Shown here: positions 27,059 through 44,975 of the stretch, in pieces
How positions within the stretch are numbered: the stretch's first letter is position 1
How the letters are laid out: each line of letters opens with the position of its first letter
Source: Latrodectus hesperus
Taxonomy: Eukaryota > Arthropoda > Arachnida > Araneae > Theridiidae
Assembly (NCBI GenBank): GCA_037975125.1
Contig: CM075853.1
Span: forward strand, 41,421,124 to 41,485,123
Direction of reading: 5' to 3'
Length of the DNA: 64,000 nt
Position numbers and translations under genes: made by a program
The notes under the pieces: generated by a model
The model's database searches: none
Told to the model about the DNA's origin: nothing
The model's input: the letters and a program-made list of their open reading frames with translations, nothing else

Positions 27059-28524
27059 TAAATATGTATTTATTTCACTATATCCTATTTATATGGCAAT
27101 TTAAGTCAGAAAATTTGAAAAGAAACTGAACACAACATCCCCTTTCTGTTCACATGTAATTACTTCGAAATTTCTCTCTCGGCGGTGAGGGTTTCTAAAA
27201 TGTTGTTACAGACAGCCAAATTAAATACCTTTGACGATCATTTTACTGAAAAAGAAAATTGTTACTACCGTAATTTCATTTGCACACTTTACTAAGGAAC
27301 TCATTTTACCGCAGTACATTATTATTTTGGAACCCTTTGCTTCGTAACAAACACAATTTACACATATGAAGTCTGATAAAGCTAATTTAGAGATAACGTA
27401 GAGGGCTAATTAGATTTTGGACTTTTAACTGGCACCTGCCTACGCATTCATCTATCAAGTAGGTATACGAAAAGCAATTTCAAGTAACACAATAACTATT
27501 ATTAGAGTTTGTCTATTAAGCAATTAGAAGTCATTTGTAACCGATGTTTAATTTCATTATTAAAGTATTCACTTCATTATCATAAACTTATTTATAATAT
27601 TTTAATTAAATGATCTTCCAATTTTCTTAAAAGCAATACCAGGACTGACGTAACACGCATATAAATTTATAACTCAATTTCAATTTTTGGAAAGTAAACA
27701 TTAATCAGTTCTTAGCAACAAGTACTGAATATCTTGGGACGAGAACGAAATTAAATGTGTTTCTAAAAGTACTTAATTTGCTAATTATTATATACAAAAA
27801 CAGTATGATCTGCTTTATCCTTAAAATATCAGATAAATATTTTATATAAAAAGAGCTTAGTATTTTCAGATTTTTCATAAATTGATAAAAAAATTTACTT
27901 TATATAAATAATATTTTTACATAAATATTTTCCCAGGCCTCTTATAGTATAAAATATTTAACTAATCTACATTTTAATACAACATATGATATTTTCGTAT
28001 AGTATCCTTTATTCATATTCATTAGAAGTGGTAGAATAGAAAAAATTATGAAGATTATGATCCTAAAATAATTCATGCTTAATATTAAACTTGTTTATTT
28101 ATTTATTCTTTATATTTTAATGGCTATTTTGAACAACTAATTGTCATAACTTAATAAATTTATCAAACATTCTTATTTTTTGAAAATTTAGCAATAAATC
28201 TTTGAGTTTTAGATAAATGAGACAAATTTCTAATAAAAAAGAAAAGTGCAATTATTTATTCATAAATTTGAAAGTAATTTGATCAGTTTGATGGATCAGA
28301 AAATATATAATAATATTGAATTCGTATAAATGTATTCATACTTTGTAAAATATGTATTTTTTAGTTTTTCTTTGTTTCTTACCCTCACCTCCATTTCCTT
28401 CGTTTTTTGAATAATTACTTTTTTCTTACTAATTTAATAAAATATATTTTACTTTGCATTCATTCAATGATTTTCTAAAATAGTACTAATTAACACATTT
28501 TATATCTCTTTAAATTAAACTCTA

Positions 28525-28549
28525 GGTATAGGACAAAATAACAGAAACA
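28525..28549 (+). repeat. Left terminal inverted repeat of Tc1-like element
   Basis: ggtataggacaaaataacag... aligns, with a one- or two-base gap and about three-quarters identity, to the reverse complement of the right end. Many Tc1 elements carry a GGACAAAATAA-type end. Confidence 0.65.
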
Positions 28550-29647
28550 CTCGTAAAAAAGGAAAAATTTATTTTGTAAGGAATTGGGCTGACTTTGACC
28601 TGAATGACAGCTTGCTTTCAACGTCGTATTTAGAGATAAATGCGTTGAACAAAGTTCTTCGGAATTCCCACACTTTTCTCATGTTTAGCCATCTTGAGTT
28701 CAAAAATAAATGTGTGAAGAAGAAAACCGAACCCCGACTTTGTTCTCTAAAACACCCTACAAAGGCTCAATGATACTGAGATCAGGATACTAAGAACACC
28801 AGATTTAGAGCTGAGGAGTTGTAATCTTAGAACACTGGTCCCTAAAAGAGATATTGAAGCATAGGGTGAAGATTATTTGCGACAATGGTCACCTGTTATG
28901 GTAAGTCTCCATTGGAAGATATTACACCCCACCTTATCATAGAGCACCTACCATGTTTCACTTTTGTAACAAGGCAGTCAACATAAAATATTTCTGCCAG
29001 TATTTGCTGTATGAAGACATTTCTAGTAGTCTGGAATAATGTAAATGAAGATTCGTCAGACAATGACTAGTTTCCATTGCAATGCAATTGTATCTAATTT
29101 GCGTGGTCACGGCCCCACTATAGTCTCCACATATCATTCTGGGCCAAAAAGGTTTTTTGAGATAGCTATTTTGCCAATAATATCTGCAGCATAAAACTCT
29201 CGTTAAAATAATACATGATATTTTAGGCGAGTATTCATCTTCAAAATTCGGCAGGGTAGTCTTGCAATTTTTTGGCGATTATTCTTTTCAACATCCGTCT
29301 TTTACGGTCCAACATCTTTGATGTTTTCCCACTGTTGTGATTCACTGAAGGTACCTTATTAAGCTTTGCATAGGCTGTCATAAACCTTGATACAATGAAC
29401 GTTGAACATCCACAAGTTTGTCCCTTATAGAAACAGACACTCCTGTGAGGCGAGGCTTCATTACCTTGTATCTTTGAAATGTTGGACCTAATGTTGTTTT
29501 GCTAGGAACGGAATTTTTTCACGCAACTAGCATATTATCAAAAGCTTGCCTCATAGCTTTCACTTAACTACCACTGGCTGAAACACAGTTGCGAAACGAG
29601 GCAACCGTTTATCAGACGGTCAAATTGTGACTCATTTTCAAATGGCA

Positions 29648-29673
29648 GTTCTCATTATTTTGTTCTATATTCC
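29648..29673 (-). repeat. Right terminal inverted repeat of Tc1-like element
   Basis: gttctcattattttgttcta... is the degenerate inverse of the left end and abuts a TA dinucleotide. Confidence 0.65.
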
Positions 29674-30124
29674 TAATATTATGCATATTTTATGATTATT
29701 TTGCTAACGTACACTGTTAAAGATATAAAATATTACAGTAAATGTATTCTAAACACAGTTAAAGCATGCAAAATATCTTACTTAGTGGTATAGATGTTAG
29801 AAATTACATAAATAAATGTCCAGAGCTAGTACAAATCATTATATTAATATTCGCTTTCATAATCTGTCAAAATTTATATTACTTAAATGAAAAATGTGTT
29901 GTAACTTTATTTTAATATGTTAAACATAAACAATTTATGAAAATTTTATGAATAGTAAGTCATTAAATGTCAAATATTTACTTAAGAATTTATTGCGAAA
30001 TATGTTGATAATTAAGATTTTCAAATTAAATTTTTTTACGTTCGAAAAGTTATTTCTTAGTGAAATAAAAACAACTGTGCATTTTTTTTATTCTGGAATA
30101 ATATATATATTGCATGATATTTTG

Positions 30125-30126
<2 letters not shown>

Positions 30127-30206
<80 letters not shown>

Positions 30207-30207
30207 T
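30127..30207. repeat. (TA)n microsatellite
   Basis: About 40 TA units with one ATGT interruption near 30192. Confidence 0.97.
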
Positions 30208-30401
30208 GAAATTAAAAATAGTATAAAAAGTTTGGAAATATATAAATAAAAATTCACTAATAATAGCAAAAGAATTTGTTTTAGAAAAATAATAGAAAAG
30301 TTATACTTAAATGGTTATAATACATTAAAATGAAAATTATACAGACCTGTTTGAAATTTAAATATATATTTTAAATATACAGTATAATTTCTATAACTTC
30401 A

Positions 30402-30858
<457 letters not shown>

Positions 30859-31391
30859 GCTTAAGTATCCATTAGTAAGTAAGATTCATAAATCTTCCAC
30901 AGCAGAATTTTCTTATTTTTGAAGATCGTAGAACAACTTTACATCCCATATGAGCTTATTTATTATTTAAGTATATAAATAAAATATTTTCCAAATTTTC
31001 CCTTAATGCTGAAACTTGTTTTAAGACCTACTTTAACAAAATTTCAAAACTTAAATAGAAAGTTTTAAACTTTTCTTTGATCAACATTAAATCTCTGGTC
31101 ATAAAACTAAAAAGGCAAAAGTTACAGAATCAAATGAATACTTGAAATTGCTCATTTTTTATTGTTACATGTATATTTTTTATTGTTACATACGTATTAA
31201 GCGTTTACAAATGTTGCATACATTTGTAAGCGTTTATTTATGATTGTTGTTTTAAAGTAATCCTTTTCTAACAAAATTATTATTTTCAGTTTAAAACTAA
31301 TCTAAATATGTAATACCAATTAAATAAACATTTTGAAATTTGATAATTCCTACAATTGTTTAGGATTTTAGGATTAGTGTCTGAAAGAAAG

Positions 31392-33687
<2,296 letters not shown>

Positions 33688-35210
33688 ACATTGTGCCAGA
33701 ATTATTTTCAGTGCATTATTTTATCTTCAAACCATATATTAATAAAGATTTAGTTTAATTATAAATATTATTAAATTTGTTTCTATTCATACCACTATGT
33801 GGAATTACACAGAAATCTTCCCGTTTGTACTCTAAATATTTTATTAGTATTAGTGAATTTCCGAGTTATGAAATTAGGAAAACAACCAGTTTTAGATATA
33901 AATATTTTAATTACAGTAGATGTCTGTATTACATTGGCCTTATGTTTCTTAGCTCAAAATAAAATATAGTTATATGTAATAATATTATATTATGTTATTT
34001 TCTCGTCAAATTTCTTATTTTTAAATTCATTAATCTCCATCCTCCATCTCCAATTCTGCATCTTGTTAGTAAAATCAATTAAACAATGAGAAGTCTTAAG
34101 AATATAAAGACGAAAACTGAATATTCCGAGATCCTCATATTGTCTATTATCCATCACAATATTTATAAAATTATTTTTGATAATTGGGCAGCCTCAAATA
34201 AAGGAAATTTATTCTTTCGAAATTTCATTAATTGATTTTAAATCATTTTTACTTTGTAATTGACAAAAAATCTCATAGATTCTAACATTTTTTAAAAGAT
34301 TTTTTTTAAAATACATAAACTAATATAAACGAATAAATTAAGTAGGTAAAATTTTAGAATTTAATTTAAGGTGATCAATTACTGAAAACTTTTTTTCAGA
34401 TAAGAATTGAAGGGTAATCGTCAACAATTAGTTAAAAAGTTATTCTATAGTTGCTTTAATTTTTTAAGCATTTTTAAATGCCATTAAAATAAAAATAATA
34501 AGTTATTTATGATTATCCTTTAAAAATTATTCTAGATGCTAATTCATTATAAAACTTAGTTCAAAAAGAATTAACAAAGAACTGGGAACAACAAAATAAA
34601 GGAAATATTTCAAGCTTCTTTCAAAAATACATTTATTTCTATAAAAGTGTTACTATTTGAAAACAATTTATTTGTTCACAGTTTAACAAATATTTGCCCT
34701 AAAATGATGATTTTCAATTAACTTGTTCATAGAATTATAGATATATCTATGTATTTTTTCAGATGCACTAGCGATAAAATCCTAAAATTAAATATTAAGA
34801 AATGAAGTTATGTTTCATTTTCATTTTATATGGCTCTAAAATGTTTTCAATTGCAAATTAAATGTACATTGTTTTTAACCTATTTTAGTAAGAAAATTTC
34901 TATAACTAGTATTGAGATACACGTTAAAATGATTATTTACACTGGAAGAAGCAATACTTCAATTGGTCCTGTTTTCCCTATACAAGTATTTGTAAAAGCA
35001 TAAGATTCTTTTATCATTTTATACTTATATTTGATTGAAAAGAAATAGACATTTGTATTTTGATAATTTCTTTATTTTTATTCTCCATTTGATGTTTAAC
35101 AGATTATATTTTTTGAAGTTAAAATACGTCATTTCCTTACGTTTGAACAATGTATATTCTTTTGAGACAGAAGAGTTTTCATTAAAGTTATTGTTTCCTT
35201 ATTTACGCTT

Positions 35211-35498
35211 TTGCTGTTTAAAAAAATAGCAGAGCGGCAAGAGAAACTCATAAAAATAAACCCAACTAATAACAAAGGTACAGACTGCAATATCTGTGCA
35301 ACAGCAACCGAAACAAAGGCTTCAGTATTTGAAATCTCCGTCGAAAAAATCCTAAATATAAAGGAACCACTCACCATAAAAGAAAATTGTTTCCCCTCCA
35401 TAAACACAAAAACAAACAATAAAAAGTTCTTACCTCATAGAAAAGGAGAAAAAAATTACTCAGGTAAAAGAGCATTAACTTTTCAGCAACTTGCATAA
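35211..35498 (+). other. Possible remnant of a coding element, unrecognised
   Basis: A 95-codon plus-strand frame begins in AT-rich DNA; from about codon 6 its composition changes to A- and C-rich (Lys, Thr, Asn). It contains a DCNIC cluster and ends KRALTFQQLA-stop. The compositional shift relative to both flanks suggests a formerly coding fragment, perhaps part of a retroelement ORF1, but no diagnostic motif is present and no boundaries are visible. It could equally be chance. Confidence 0.25.
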
Positions 35499-38400
35499 AA
35501 ATACGGCACGCTCTCCATGCGTTTAGAATAGATTTGCAAATGTGCAAACGCAGGCTAATTTTTTGCTATGTTGATTTGGAACAGTATTTTATGAGAAACT
35601 CAAAAACTGCTTCCCTTTTTTCTGCATAAATTGACAGAGAGTATTGAATTTTTGCATTATACTTATTTACTTTTTTTATAATACAGAGAACAGTATTCAC
35701 AATGGAGGTTAGTTTAAAGTAACATTTAAAAAATCAATTTACATAACTTTTGTTTATTTTTACGAATAGTTCAAAATTAAATAATGATAAACAATATTTT
35801 TTATTGTTTAATACAATTTTTTATACATCAGAAGTGGTAATATCAAATAGGGAATTTATTTAACTTCATATATAACATCCTTCGGTACTTTCATTTTAAA
35901 CTTTTTTTTCTCTCAAATGAAGTATTAAACTTTTAATTATTTCTTATTTAATTGCTTATAATTAAATTGACCTACATTAAATTAATTATTACTTCATTTT
36001 ATTTTATATATAGGACTTCCGCATAACTGTTGTATATATTTCACAACTAGATAAACAATCATTGAACAAACATAATTAAAATCATTGGCTTTGTTTCATG
36101 TAAATTCAATGTTGTTAACAGTAAGAAATTAATTTAAGTAAACTGATATATTTCATTAACTTTCCCACTGATAATTCGTTGCGTAGTAAAGATCAATATG
36201 TTAATTCACAATGATATTCTTTTTATTTGGCATTCCCTTGAAAATAATAGTTAAGAAGTAAAACCTTTTGTCAATAATAATAAAGAGACAAAAATACCAA
36301 TATGTTTATATATTTAAATAAACCACACTAATACTGTTATAATTTTATAAAAAAAAGTTACATAATTCCTTGGAACGACTAAACATCTGCATTTCCATAC
36401 TTTGATTACACATGGGAAAATATGAATACTTACTTTTCCAAATATAAAAAGATAAAAACTAAATAATATTTTTCTTTGTTAACGAAGGAGATTTAAAAGT
36501 AAAAATGACGAGAAAATACATAGCCAAGAAAAATAATATGGCTCAAGGGAGTAACAAAGAATACACTTGAGGACCTGCATCACGAGGAATTTAAGCCCCG
36601 AAGGAAACATACAGTTTTTAGGCAAATATTATTATTATCAGGATGTCATTAATTTATGCTGGACAAGAGATTTCTTTGGAAAGAATTTCTATTATCATGC
36701 ACTGTTTTCTTTCTCAACATGAGCAAAGAATTTATTATAACTATGCCTAAAAAATATGCAAAAATGTTCTCTGTAGGAAAGTCTTTTTATTTCTTAATAA
36801 TTCTAAATGATAAAATGTGATTTCACTTATTTATTTGAAATTTTATATGGAGAAATGGAGAAAATGTTATACTAGAATGGTATGCTAAGAGATTTTAAAA
36901 TAATTTAAATTTAATAAGAGAGGAATACATATTTAATACAAATAGACGTAAATACTATAACGTCATGAGTCATTTCTTCAATATTTTTAATATTTACATA
37001 TATAAATGTAGATTATTTTATATTGAATCTTTGAATGAGTTCAGTAAGTTTACCGAATTATTGCCTGGAAATGTTTTCAACAAAATATTAAATTGGAAAA
37101 ATGTTCATCGAATATTTAAAAACTTACATTTAGTAGTTTCAATTTAAGAATTTCTCTTTTATGTTGTGTTTGCGTATTTTAACTCTTATTTAAGAGATAA
37201 TTGGGGACCAACTCCACTCATAGCTAGATTTATAGTCATGAAAATTTTGATCTTCATAAGAACCATATTTTTTTCATCAATTTTTGTACATTCGTTCAAT
37301 TGCGATTATACGGAGATGGTCAACAGATATTCCTTTATAAAAAAAGTGAAATTTAATATAAGTTAAATGTAATGTAAAAATTGTTGAATACTAACGAAAA
37401 AATATTTACCACATTTTGTAAATTATATTTTGATAATTTTTTTAACTTTGATCATACACTTTGCTAAGTTTCCAGAATACTATTTATGGCATCAAAATAC
37501 AGCTTGATTCCAAGAAGTACTTGAGGAAAAATTAAAAGCAGTTTGTTGTGCAATAGAAAGTATTATGTTTTACTCAACTTTTATATTTGACAAGAAAACA
37601 CTCAGATCATAATAAAAAAAATCAAACCAAATAAATTAGATATCTTACTTCGAAAAGAATTTTTCCTAAAATTACATTGATTACAGTGTTTTTGTTCAAA
37701 ATTACATTTACAGTTCTGACAACTTTACAACTCTTGATTAATAGTCCTCGTTAAACCAATAGGAGTATTCCGTGACTAGATACCCAACATATTTTATACA
37801 TGAAGAGAAATAGTTAAAAAAGAAAATTTAATTGATTAAAATATATATCCTGGTTATATACTTAGTTTTCTCTTTTTATTCATTTTACAACATACAATGA
37901 AGCTTTTCAGATTTTTAATTGTTATGTACTAAAAACACATGCTTATATATTTTAATATTATAAAACTGTTTCTACATAGTTCGAAGGAAATACGTTTCAA
38001 TAATTGAATTTTGCATTTAAAGGTTTAAATTTTTTTATTCACAAAATTTTGCAATACTTGTTAAAAAAGATTTTAACCAAAAAATTCTTTACATTTATTT
38101 TTCAAATACAGAATGCATACATATATTTAAACTGCTATATAAAAATCCTTTTATTTTGAATTCCCCTTAATTACATATTATAGAAACTGACATACTCCAC
38201 GAGTTTTAAAAAATTAATTCATAGAACACATACAGAAATTAAAGAATATTTACAGCTTAACACTTTATTAGCTTTATTAACTTATCTTTATTTTTTTATT
38301 AATTTATAGTCTATTCAACTTATATAACAGTTTTCTAACATGATAGAGCAATGCTAAAATTTTTAAAAGACTCACTGATTTTAAAGTATGCATTTATTAT

Positions 38401-41090
38401 CAATATTTTATATCCTACATTTACTTTGAACCTAATGCAAAGATTTTAAACTTATTAATTAATAAAATAAATACGTATGAATTAATGAAAATAAGTGAAA
38501 TTTATAAAGAAAATTTTAAAGGTAAATTTACTACAATTTTATAACTCTGAGATCAAAAATGCAATAATATAACATATTCAAAAATTATGTGTGTTGGAAA
38601 TAGGTTTTAAATTTGAATGTGTTGTGAAATTATATAATATTACAAGTATTTTAAAATGCATATTGTAATGAATTAAATGTAGTAAAATTGAATGACATTC
38701 GAAATTCTCAGCTGAACTTTTTATCAATAAAAATTTATTAATTTAAAATCAAATAGGAATAAAACTTTTTCATGGTTGCATTATATTGATAGTTTAGAGC
38801 AAATATATTAAAAAATAAACATTAAAAATTATTTTCATTTAAGTATTGCTTAAGAAAGAATAAGAAAATATAATAAACACTGATATAGTTAAGTATTTTT
38901 AACGAAATATATTTCGTGTGATTCAAATTTAACCAAAATAAATTTATCCTATGTTTATAGTGATTCACTTTTAATGAAATTGTTATAAATAGCAATTAGA
39001 ATTAAATAAATATTTTATGATATTTTAGATATTCATTGATGATCTATTTTTAATATAGAACTTTTCTTTGCATCTCAAAAATTGCATATTACTGCCTCAA
39101 CTAAAATTCATAAACACATATAAACTAACTAAAATTCATAAATGCAAATAAATTATACTATACTGCTAAAAGAATCATTAAAATATTACGTTTTAGTTTT
39201 TTAATATCTTTTGATATATTTAACAAATTATATTAATGAATATTTTATTAATTAACTGAATTATTTTATGATTACTTAACTAAATGTATTCATAGAAAAA
39301 TAGTTTTTGATATGTTGCTTATTTCAGAAATATGGTTAGAATATAAAATGTTTTCATTTAATGGTTCTATGAATTACTGATTTAATTTAATTTAATCTTA
39401 CAGTATTACACTTAATGTTTACACTACAATTTTTTTCTTCAGCAAACATTATATAACAAACGCCACATAATTAAAGTATATACTTTGTGACAAAAGTGCG
39501 GTTCTTTCCTATGGTTAAACTTCATTGCTTGTTGCATTAAAAGTTTTCCTTTATTACTAATACTTCCAAACATACCATGACATTTAGTGACAAAGATTTC
39601 ACCAAAAGTGCTTAATAATATCAGAGATTAAAATTTTGAAAAATTCTATAAATATATTTACTGTATAATAGTTATATTTCCTCAAAATACCTTTCTTTAT
39701 ATGAAAATAACGTTGCCATCTTTATATCTACTTTAAAATACTAAAAAGGAAGCATTTTCGTAGAAAATCATTAAAATATCCTTGCTCTGCTGATTACATT
39801 AGAAATAACATTCTTCCACGTTTGGTTTTTCAATGTAGGAAACTTCCAGAGATTATTTGATGCGAGATTTAAACTGTAATTGTTAATATTCTATTTATAC
39901 TAAATCATTGCTCTGAACAGAAGTAGTGACACGCAGGTTGACATTATCATGATATTATTCCAATTCCATGTCATTTATTACATTCTTTAATATTTGATGT
40001 CATAAGATTTGTAAAACTGAAATATAATTACTATTATCTATAACTCTTGGAAGCAAAGCATATAAGTAGATTGCAACTTCATAACTAAAAACAATTAATC
40101 ATAGCATTTGTAACCAATTTGCTCCGTCTGATTTTTTCTCGGAAGAAAATTATTTTGATATACTTGTTGTAGACTACGTAAGGAAATCAAAAATATATAT
40201 AGTTTAAATTTCAATGACAATTAGGGAGGTCCTTAAGAAATTTGGTTCCTTTTAAGCAACTTGTTTTTCCTCACATCATTGGTGAATTCCTTGCATTTTT
40301 TATTTAATAAGATGATGACTGACCCATCTGAGGATAACATGAAGAAATTATAAACTGTTGCATACAATGTGAACCTTGGGCCTTTTTTTAATTTTAGTTG
40401 ATGCCACCACATTTTCATGTGATGTACTCATTTTTTCCAATACTTAGATATTTGTTTTATATTTCTATCATTCATAATACTTTATGATAGGTAGGCTTAA
40501 GAACAAATTTTGTAAATAAATTTTTCTTTCATTTGAATAGGATGTTAGCTTAAATGGTAAAATTCACCAAAGCATTTGTCATTGTAAGCCTTCTTTCCAT
40601 AACTTAACTAATTTTGAAGGTGATTTGTCTAAGCAATCAGAAAAATTTTCTAAAACAATCAATTTCGTTTTGTAGCTATCATTCATAAAGCTCCATGTCT
40701 ATTGCGAAAAAAATAGAATTCATTATTTAAAATATAACCACAATTTTATAGAACATCTTTTAAATTCACTGTGTGTACAAAATATGGTAGACAGGAAAAA
40801 TATCAAATAGGATTACCAAAATTTTACAGTTTTAATTAAGTGTTGTGTTTGAAAATTTAAAATTACAGTTACATAAGAAAATAAAAATAAATGTTACAAA
40901 TATGTATTCTTATTGAAAAGTAGTTTGCTTTTCTCAGTAACAATTCATAATTTAAAATAAATGCAAATAACTCCATTTTACTAAAATATTGTTTAGCTTT
41001 TAAAGACGAAATCGATTTGTATAAAGTTATATATAATATAAAAAGCATTCAATATTCTGTAAGTGCAGATTTGTAAACATACACTTTTCC

Positions 41091-41146
41091 CATAAAATTA
41101 CATATCATATATAATTACATACCATAAAATTACATATCATATATAA
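41091..41146. repeat. Tandem duplication, 32-bp period
   Basis: cataaaattacatatcatat... (24 bp) occurs at 41091 and again at 41123, with partly conserved spacer. Confidence 0.85.
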
Positions 41147-42175
41147 CTAATGGTATAAATTATTTATATCTTCCTCATAAAATAATATGACCTATTTTTA
41201 TTTTATTTGAATTGGAAGTATATTCATTATACAATAGTTTACTACTAAATATTGCTTAATCATCTCTTCAGAAATATTTTTATAATTGAAATACAGAAAT
41301 ATCTTGCGTTTCTCAGAGACATTATCACTTTTATGAACTAAATTCTTAAAGACTTAAAGAATGTCTGAACCCTTATGTTAAAAAATAATTTAAAATATAT
41401 GCATTTTGCTACAGTAAAATATAGTTCTATTTTATAATGCAAAAATATTTGAATAATTAATTACTCAAACAAACATAGTAAATGACAAACGAATTTTTCC
41501 TTGACAGGATAAAAAAGGTAATGAGTAGCTTAACATATTAACTTATAATCTATGGTTTCAAGAGCACTTTCTTGTTCAAGTGATAACCATTAGCTGCATT
41601 ATTTATTCAATAAAAGAAGAAAAGTGCGAAATTAAATTTGACAAAAAGTTTTCATGCTACCAGAGCTACCAGAAGAACTTAAATATTTAAACATAAATTT
41701 TTGTAAAGATCATAAAACAGGTATCATAAACCTCAATCATAAAACAAACAAACAGAAATAGATCACAAAACAGGAATTCTTGTGATTAAAGATATTAGTT
41801 ATATATATATACAACTAGTTAAACGAACTTATACCAAAAAACTGATTTAAAGATTTAAAACATTCTTACATTTAGATTACTCTCTTTTAGATTACATTTT
41901 CCAAAAAAAAAAAACTTATAACTTTATATCACTCTTATTTACAGATATAAAAAATATTTTTCAAATTATTTTTACTTAAATTAGAATATTATATATTAAA
42001 AATATGTAGAAATATTTGTATAAATACGGTTTCTGTGTCAATATATAACTCAAAAGTCAATATAAGTTAGGCTTGTAAAATTTGCTGTTAAAATATTATT
42101 TTATTTAGTAAATGTGCTAAATAACAACATAAATTGCATTATTAAGTTTTTAAATTAATGAAAAATTTACTACTG

Positions 42176-42284
<109 letters not shown>

Positions 42285-44743
42285 CTATGTACAGTGAAAT
42301 TATGTCTCAATGTCTCTTTCAGTATAAAAAATGTCAAACATAAAATACCAAAGATTTATTTTGTTCGATTGACAGTAAGTATCCATCATTATTTCAGTCT
42401 TATCTTGGAAATATTTCAACTCAGAATTTGTTTTAAATTATTTTATGAACTTGTTTCACTTTAAATTTTTTCTCAATTTATTTTAAATTCTGTTTGAATA
42501 AAGAAAGTTTTAGTTATTTGGTGAATTTTAAATTTCTAAAAATACATTTTGTGTTTTGTATTTTGCGAAGCTTCTGCAAGCTTGCGTACACTCATGTTTT
42601 TATGTCACGATTATTTGCTTCCTTTTTCAAATGTGTTTCAGGATTTTTTATGATTAAATTCAGAACGTTCTTCTATTTGCTTTTCTTGGAATGTACTTTT
42701 AAATGCGTATTTACCTAGTGAACTTATGCAAATTAATTGTACTTCTTGTCTTAGTCAATATTAAAACCTAAGTCTTGAGATTGTTCAAACATAGTCAATC
42801 TTTATTTGCTTACATTCGTGAGATGATTTCTAACATAAGAATTTATATTTCTGAAACAAATTTTACTTTTCAAAATGGCAGTTAAGTAATATTTTATTAA
42901 AATCAAATATTCAGAATTTTTATTAAATGCAAGGTAAAAAATATTTAGTTTTCGTTTTCTCATTTAGTTATTATTAGAAATATTTTCTTAAGGCTCCAAA
43001 AAAACATTTTCAAACAATATGTTTTAAGAACAAATTTTAAATTTTCGAAATGTTTCTGATGTTATGCAATATTTGAAATGAACTAAAACATAAATTTTAA
43101 GAAAACATCAAAAAATAAATAAACTTTGTTGTTTTTATGTTATTTTATTTGATATTTAAAATACTTTACAACATACGTTATCAAATTTATATAAAATACT
43201 CAACACAAATAAACTCAACTTTTAAACTTATGAATAATTTTGATTCACCCGGAAAATAAGATAAATAATGAACATTTTATATATTTAGAATTGCATTCAT
43301 CTTCAATAAATTAAGCAAATTACCGGAGAAAGTTAAATGATTTCAATAACACATATGGTTGTTACAACAGCATACTTCCTTGTAGCTAGCCCAAGGACAG
43401 GCTGTGAAGGTTCAAAATTGGAATGATGCTGACGGATCAAAATTGTTTATAATTTTTTTACAAACAGTTCAGTCCATAAACGAATAAATATAATATAGAT
43501 ATTTAATTAGAAGGACTTTTCCGTAGTAGAGTTATCAATTATAGACGCTCTCAGATGGAAGTTTCCATGAAGATTAAAATTTTCATCTCTAATCGGGGGG
43601 GGAAGTTTCATCTCTAAATCGGGGTAACGATTCTAGGATGATGAAAATGTCAGTAGATATTAAAATATAGGTTGCAACCTAGATATATGTTCTTTGGCAA
43701 CAAGAATTTAACGAAGCATAAAAAGTACAGTATCCAACCTGCATCATGAAGTATCTCCAACCACGGGTACCAATGTTTCAAGGCAAATAAGTAGAGAACT
43801 TTGGTATGTTGTTGTTTGATGTATTCCACTCACGAAAGCTCTTTGTGGACAGAGATTATCTTTATATACTTCTTCACACTATTATTTTGGGATGTTTATC
43901 GACTAGTCAAAATTTAGCTTGCAGCCTGATTCCCTTCAGACTTTCACATTAAAGACGTCAAATGGCAATTACTTAAGCTCAATTACCCCTGAAACTTAAG
44001 GTAAATTCTTAAAATAAAAACCTTATTTGATAAAATTAATATATTACAGATATCTTAAATACAGAATTTTCAAAAAAAGATTTTATGCTCTAATAATGCC
44101 AAATTCATTCTCCTTATAAATATTTAACATGGACTTGCGCGTTGATCAGAAATTTATTTACATATTCAAATTTATTTGCAATTTTGAAATAGATTTTTTG
44201 GCTATTTTACTTATTTCAATATACTAAATAATTTTATTCTACTTTACATAAAAATTAAACCATTTATCATTGCCTCAGGTAAAAATTTATACTAAATCCG
44301 TGTATGATAAATTTGAAACTTCAATTCAGTAAACTTTTTATTTGTAATATCAACATTTCTCCTAAAAAAGTCATTGAATATGTCAAAAATAACGTGAACC
44401 ATGTTAAATAGGCATGTTGAATAAAATTCCAAATGAACATCACAATGAATCTAATTAAAACATTTACATATTCTCTTGAATACTTATGTAAATTATATTA
44501 ATATTAAAAAGTTATAATTACATACACTTCTTTTAATTTTATATCATACTACTGTATAACTACCTGTATAACCCAAAAGATATTAAAATGATACTAAAAA
44601 TTCCGAACCAAAAACACAAAATACTTATACGTTGAATTTTTTATTTATCAGTAACTCATATATTTTATTAATAATTTATGCTTATAACATACGCGTTATT
44701 TTAAATTATTATATATTCTGGCGAAGCATCCTTAATTTATATA

Positions 44744-44772
44744 CACTACTGGCCATTAAAATTGCTACACCA
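44744..44772 (+). repeat. Left terminal inverted repeat
   Basis: 29 bp, two mismatches to the right repeat; preceded by TA. Confidence 0.95.
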
Positions 44773-44975
44773 GAAAAGCGGCACACCACACACGTGAAAT
44801 TTGCATGACAGGTAGAACTTGCTGTGATATGCAAATGATTAGATTTTCAGCGCATTCATACAAAGCAGGCGACAGTAGCGACATCTACAATGTGTAAAAA
44901 ACCAGAGATTTGACAGCAATTTTCTCAAACTCAATTTCCGTTTCAACGTTTTTTTCGGCAAAGAAAGTTGTTGTA

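Larger units (their letters stand above)
28525..29673 (-). mobile_element. Ancient Tc1-like transposon with degenerate inverted ends
   Basis: Minus-strand fragments match the Tc1 transposase layout. There is an open stretch with SDESSFTLFQTT (first catalytic Asp, plus 29055-29057) and the following VDCLVTKVKHG...RWGVIS. Next comes VF*DYNSSAL where VFQDDNAPIH is expected (second Asp, plus 28824-28826), then YPDLSIIE (catalytic Glu, plus 28766-28768). The C-terminus reads GIPKNFVQR...KQAVIQVK. The second Asp to Glu spacing is only about 19 residues instead of 34, so an internal deletion has occurred. The ends are roughly inverted: ggtataggacaaaataacag on the left, and on the right the complement of tgttctatattcc preceded by ctcattatttt. 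TA dinucleotides lie outside both (28523-28524 and 29674-29675). Many stops; long inactive. Confidence 0.82.

Noticed and set aside
43590..43626. Run of eight G with a near-duplicated catctctaatcgggg motif, possible regulatory element
   Set aside because: A short local duplication plus a homopolymer is enough to explain it. Similar G runs at 11143-11151 and 19011-19018 are isolated too.
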